The position numbers and the translations under genes are program-made. This document shows, one piece after another, positions 60,646 through 64,000 of a stretch of 64,000 bases of DNA. Numbering within the stretch: the stretch's first letter is position 1; each line of letters opens with the position of its first letter. Below the pieces are notes generated by a model that searched no databases, was not told the origin of the DNA, and saw only the letters and a list, made by a program, of their open reading frames with translations. Source of the stretch: Cupriavidus plantarum (lineage in GTDB: Bacteria; Pseudomonadota; Gammaproteobacteria; Burkholderiales; Burkholderiaceae); the NCBI RefSeq assembly GCF_905397285.1, contig NZ_CAJPUX010000012.1:1-64000 (forward strand), read 5' to 3'.

Positions 60646-61509
60646 ATGACACGCGCGGTCTTCATGACATGGGCGCGCGATGCGCTGATCCCGCTGCTGT
60701 GCGCGGCGGGCCTCGCGCATGCGGCGCCTCCCGCGCGCGTGGTCGGCCTTGGTGGCGCTGTCACCGAGATCGTCTATGCGCTCGATGCGGGCAACACGCT
60801 CGTTGGCGCGGATGCCTCGAGCATTTACCCGCCCGCCGCGCTCAAGCTGCCGAAGGTCGGCTACTACCGCACCTTCTCGGTGGAGGGGGTGGCGAGTCTG
60901 AAGCCGGACCTCGTGCTTGCCTCGGACCAGAGCGGCCCGCCGCAATCGCTCGAACAGCTGAAGCGGCTCGGCAGCAAGGTGGTCGTGCTGCCGTCGGCGC
61001 CGACCGTGGCGGCACTCGATCAGCGCATTCTTGGCGCGGCCAGCGCGCTCGATCGCGGGGCGCAGGGCAAGGCGCTGGTGGACCGCATTCATGCGGAACT
61101 CGATGCCATCAAGCCACCGGCAGGGTCGAAGACGACGACGCCGCGCGTGCTGCTGGTGAGCGCGCACACGGGCAAGATGCAGGCGGCCGGCGAGGATACC
61201 GCCGGCGCCGCGATGCTCAAGCTCGTGGGCGCCACCAACGTGCTTGGCGATCAGACCGGCTACAAGCCCTTCTCCGCCGAAGCCGCCGCGGCGCTGCGGC
61301 CGGACGTGATCGTCACAACGACGATGTCGATTCAGGCCAGCGGCAGCGTGGAGGCATTTCTTGCCCAGCCCGGCATCAACGCCACCCCTGCCGCTCGCGA
61401 CAAGCGCATCGTCGTGATGGACGACCTGTTGCTCCTGGGCTTCGGTCCACGGCTGCCGGAAGCGCTGCGCCAGTTGCAGGCGGGATTCGTCTCCCCCGCG
61501 GCGCGATGA
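60646..61509 (+). CDS. hmuT: HmuT, periplasmic haem-binding protein
   Basis: This 287-residue substrate-binding protein of a haem ABC importer has a signal peptide (about 1-26). The haem-ligand region VGYYRTFSVEG places Tyr73 where PhuT/ShuT have their axial tyrosine. The core carries LKPDLVLASDQSGPP and the LRPDVIVTTTMS segment of this clamshell family. The ATG follows the hmuS stop by one base and its own stop overlaps hmuU. Confidence 0.94.
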   Translation: MTRAVFMTWARDALIPLLCAAGLAHAAPPARVVGLGGAVTEIVYALDAGNTLVGADASSIYPPAALKLPKVGYYRTFSVEGVASLKPDLVLASDQSGPPQSLEQLKRLGSKVVVLPSAPTVAALDQRILGAASALDRGAQGKALVDRIHAELDAIKPPAGSKTTTPRVLLVSAHTGKMQAAGEDTAGAAMLKLVGATNVLGDQTGYKPFSAEAAAALRPDVIVTTTMSIQASGSVEAFLAQPGINATPAARDKRIVVMDDLLLLGFGPRLPEALRQLQAGFVSPAAR

Positions 61510-62537
61510 TGGCATCGATGGCCTGCGCCGTGACGAAACTGCGTGCGCTGCGGTATCTCTCGCCGGCGCAGGTCTTCGCGGTGCTCTGCCTGCTCGTGGT
61601 ACTTGTCGCTTTGATGGCGTCCGCAAGCGGCGCGCTGGCGATTCCGCGCAGCCGCCTGCTCTCGCTGCTCTGGTCCGCGAACCTCGACGCGGAAGCCACC
61701 ATCTGGCGGAACGTGCTGATCGAAGTGCGGCTGCCGCGCATCGTGCTGGCGGTGGTGACCGGCGCGGCGCTGGCGCTCTCGGGCGCCGTGATGCAGGCGC
61801 TGTTTCGCAATCCGTTGGCCGAGCCCGGTCTTGTCGGTATCTCGCTGGGCGGTGCGGCCGGCGCGGTAGTTGCGATCGTGCTGGGCGCGGACGGCCTGTG
61901 GGGCATCGCGCCGCTCGCGTTCGTGGGCAGCCTGATTGCCACCGCGCTGGCCTACCGCCTCGGCACCCGGCGTCTGGGCGTGGCCAACCTGCTGCTCGCG
62001 GGCGTGGCCATCAACGCCATCTGCGCAAGTATCGTCGGCTTCTTCACCTATCAGGCCAGCGATGTGCAGCTGCGCAACCTGACCTTCTGGAACATGGGCA
62101 GCCTGGCTGGCGCGACGTGGACCATGCTCGCGTGGATCGTGCCGTTGGTCGCCGTGCTATGTGCGCTGCTGCTGCGCGACTGGCGCGTGATGAACGCCCT
62201 GCTGCTCGGCGAACGGGAAGCGCATCATCTCGGCTTCGATATCCGCCGCGTGCGGCGCCGCCTGATCGTGCTGACGGCGCTGCTCGTCGGACCGCTTGTC
62301 GCGGTCACGGGCACCATCGGCTTCGTGGGGCTCGTCGTGCCGCATCTCGTGCGGTTGCCCCTCGGCGCCGATCATCGATGGCTATTGCCCAATACGATCG
62401 CGGGCGGCGCGATGGCACTGACGCTCGCGGACTGGCTCGCCCGTATCGCCGTGATTCCGGCTGAATTGCCCATCGGTATCGTGACCAGCCTCGTGGGCGG
62501 TCCTTTCCTGCTGTGGATGCTTACGCGAAAGACCTGA
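61506..62537 (+). CDS. hmuU: HmuU, haem ABC transporter permease
   Basis: This 343-residue FecCD-family permease has about ten helices. Typical pieces are IEVRLPRIVLAVVTGAALALSGAVMQALFRNPLAEPGLVGIS, the cytoplasmic coupling loop near LGFDIRRVRRR, and FVGLVVPHLVR. It starts at the ATG at 61506, overlapping the hmuT stop (ATGA), so the two are translationally coupled. It should work as a dimer with HmuV. Confidence 0.95.
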   Translation: MMASMACAVTKLRALRYLSPAQVFAVLCLLVVLVALMASASGALAIPRSRLLSLLWSANLDAEATIWRNVLIEVRLPRIVLAVVTGAALALSGAVMQALFRNPLAEPGLVGISLGGAAGAVVAIVLGADGLWGIAPLAFVGSLIATALAYRLGTRRLGVANLLLAGVAINAICASIVGFFTYQASDVQLRNLTFWNMGSLAGATWTMLAWIVPLVAVLCALLLRDWRVMNALLLGEREAHHLGFDIRRVRRRLIVLTALLVGPLVAVTGTIGFVGLVVPHLVRLPLGADHRWLLPNTIAGGAMALTLADWLARIAVIPAELPIGIVTSLVGGPFLLWMLTRKT

Positions 62538-62544
62538 GACGCCG

Positions 62545-63327
62545 ATGCTTTCCTGCCGAGAACTGACCTGCGCGCGCGGCGATCGCACCGTGCTGCAAGG
62601 GATCGACATCGACTTGCATGCCGGCGAGGTGCTGGGCGTGCTGGGCGCCAATGGCGCGGGCAAGTCCACGCTGCTGGGTACGCTCGCGGGCGAACTGGCG
62701 CTGACCGGCGGGACGCTCACGCTCGATGCGGCGCCGCTCGCGCGCTGGTCTGCACAGTCGCTGGCCCGCCGTCGCGCGGTGCTGCCGCAGTCGCCCAGCC
62801 TCGCCTTCGATCTCTCCGTGCGCGAGGTCGTGGAAATGGGCGCCTACCCGTTTCCCGAGGCCGATGCCGCCGACGTTGCCGCGCGCATGGAACAGGTGCT
62901 CGCGCTAGCGGACGCCACGTCGCTGCGCGACCGCCGCTACCTCGGCATCTCCGGCGGTGAACAGCAGCGCGTGCAGTTCGCGCGCGCACTGCTCCAGGCA
63001 TTGACCGGCCTCGCCCACGGGGAATACCGCGTGCTGTTTCTCGACGAGCCCACATCGAGCCTCGACCCGCGCCACCAGTTGCTGTTGCTGCGCGCCGTAC
63101 GAACGCTCGCGCGCAGCGCAGGTCTTGCCGTGCTCGTGGTGCTCCACGACGTCAACCTCGCCGCGCGGTGGTGCGATCGCCTGCTGCTTCTGGCTGGTGG
63201 CCACGCGATTGCGCAGGGCGCGCCCGCCGACATCCTTGTGCCCGAGACGCTGACGCGCGTCTACGGCCTGCACGCGCAGGTAGCCCTCATTGAGGGTTAC
63301 CCGGCGGTGACGTTCCGGCTGGATTGA
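62545..63327 (+). CDS. hmuV: HmuV, haem ABC transporter ATPase
   Basis: This 260-residue ATP-binding subunit has all motifs: Walker A GANGAGKST (near 35-43), Q-loop around VLPQSPS, signature ISGGEQQRV, Walker B RVLFLDEP and the switch histidine in VVLHDVNLA. It is last in the haem operon, 7 bases after hmuU. The 21 bases after its stop lead directly to the convergent haemagglutinin-like gene, and I see no terminator. Confidence 0.96.
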   Translation: MLSCRELTCARGDRTVLQGIDIDLHAGEVLGVLGANGAGKSTLLGTLAGELALTGGTLTLDAAPLARWSAQSLARRRAVLPQSPSLAFDLSVREVVEMGAYPFPEADAADVAARMEQVLALADATSLRDRRYLGISGGEQQRVQFARALLQALTGLAHGEYRVLFLDEPTSSLDPRHQLLLLRAVRTLARSAGLAVLVVLHDVNLAARWCDRLLLLAGGHAIAQGAPADILVPETLTRVYGLHAQVALIEGYPAVTFRLD

Positions 63328-63348
63328 CGTCTCCGCGCCTGCCCGACT

Positions 63349-64000
63349 TCAAATGTCGCTGAACGTCGCGGCCGGTACGTCATTGACGAACAACCGCGGA
63401 ATTCGGCTGTGATCGCCGACCACGCGTGGCGCGTAGATACGCACATCGTCGAAGGCAAGCAACCTGCCGGACGTGTACGCCATGACGTTGGCCTCCATCC
63501 GGATGCGCGTGCGTGCCACGATGTCTCCGAGATTCAGGACGATGCCATCGCCAAACAGCGGTAATCCCGCGCGCCGGCTAACCGCGGCGAGTTCGATACT
63601 GTTCGCCCATGCCGACCCATGCCGATCTACCAGAATGCCGCGCGCCTTTACCTGCAGTACGTCGCCGGCCATGACGCGTCCCTCGAACTGCGTCATCCCT
63701 TCGCTGGCGATATCGAGACGGCGCCCCCAGAGCAGACCGCTCTGGATGTAATGGCCCTTCGACTGGACCGCCACGTCCGCGTGCCAGCCGCCTACGGTGC
63801 CGCGTGTCCGCACGCCGCTCCCCACGTCCGTCGTGATCAGTCGGATACGTTCGCCATACATGCCGCCCAGCGTCGTGCTGTCGATACCGTACCCGGAGGT
63901 CGCCTGTCCGGCATCCGGCTTTGCGAACGGCTGACGCGCGCGATAGTCCAGTCGCTGGACGCCCGCGATGAGCGCCACGTCCCGCGCATAGACCTTGCCA
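63349..64000 (-). CDS. filamentous haemagglutinin-like TpsA protein, C-terminal part (cut by window edge)
   Basis: The frame enters from the right edge and ends at 63349, giving at least 217 residues. It opens GKVYARDVALIAGVQRLDY and continues ATSGYGIDSTTLGGMYGERIRLITTDVGSGVRTRGTVGG, the family's two-partner-secretion/haemagglutinin pattern. In FhaB this region is followed by thousands of residues, but here the protein stops about 165 residues later, so it is a short TpsA or a truncated remnant. The start, signal peptide and TpsB partner lie outside. It converges on the haem operon. Confidence 0.75.
   Translation of the reverse strand, partial: GKVYARDVALIAGVQRLDYRARQPFAKPDAGQATSGYGIDSTTLGGMYGERIRLITTDVGSGVRTRGTVGGWHADVAVQSKGHYIQSGLLWGRRLDIASEGMTQFEGRVMAGDVLQVKARGILVDRHGSAWANSIELAAVSRRAGLPLFGDGIVLNLGDIVARTRIRMEANVMAYTSGRLLAFDDVRIYAPRVVGDHSRIPRLFVNDVPAATFSDI

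Overview
The window is GC-rich, densely coded bacterial DNA on both strands. It looks like a chromosomal segment of a beta-proteobacterium of the Burkholderiaceae, most likely Cupriavidus or a close Ralstonia relative. Supporting signs are a Bug-type solute receptor next to a CoA-transferase and an acyl-CoA dehydrogenase, a free-standing second EF-G gene, a BvgA-like regulator, a minimal eutBC pair, a DedA-rhodanese fusion, and a haem operon resembling Bordetella bhu/hmu. The genus rests on recognition by eye, not on a search. I see no tRNA, rRNA, CRISPR array, insertion sequence or prophage.

Layout. 0-9.8 kb: an OsmC peroxidase, a Fur-box promoter followed by a terminator (possible small RNA), an unknown protein, a BvgA-like response regulator with a separate HPt protein, DedA-rhodanese, a luciferase-like oxidoreductase, a lipoate-ligase-like protein, a DUF3047 protein, EF-G and a small GlsB-type membrane protein. 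9.8-19.6 kb: an unusual large class A-like penicillin-binding protein, an aldo/keto reductase, argG, a VOC protein, SlyX, a DUF1439 protein, a DMT exporter with a long leader, and a sirtuin coupled to a small Cys-rich protein. 19.7-30.8 kb: a patatin-barrel (type Vd) outer-membrane protein, an IclR regulator, a YcgR flagellar brake, an RNA cyclic phosphodiesterase, an alkylation-repair pair (ogt and AdaA-AlkA fusion), an M16 protease, and an unknown gene under a near-perfect LexA box. 30.8-38.5 kb: an acyl-CoA dehydrogenase, the 2-oxoglutarate symporter kgtP, a LysR regulator, ethanolamine ammonia-lyase eutBC and an AI-2E family transporter.

38.5-47.7 kb is a single gene for an autotransporter of about 3,070 residues made of beta-strand repeats, with two large internal duplications and a pair of phased palindromes upstream. 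47.9-52.9 kb is a catabolic operon (acyl-CoA dehydrogenase, Bug receptor, CoA-transferase) with a divergent LysR regulator and a palindromic operator between them.

53-64 kb is devoted to iron. feoA-feoB plus a Cys-rich membrane protein form a ferrous-iron uptake operon. A Fur-box promoter then drives a haem operon: TonB receptor, a lipoprotein with two HmuY-like halves, hmuS, hmuT, hmuU and hmuV. The receptor and lipoprotein should capture haem outside the cell. HmuTUV should carry it across the inner membrane, and HmuS handles it in the cytoplasm. The window ends inside a filamentous-haemagglutinin-like (TpsA) gene that converges on the haem operon. A 17-base element recurs between the feo and haem operons and again upstream of the giant autotransporter.
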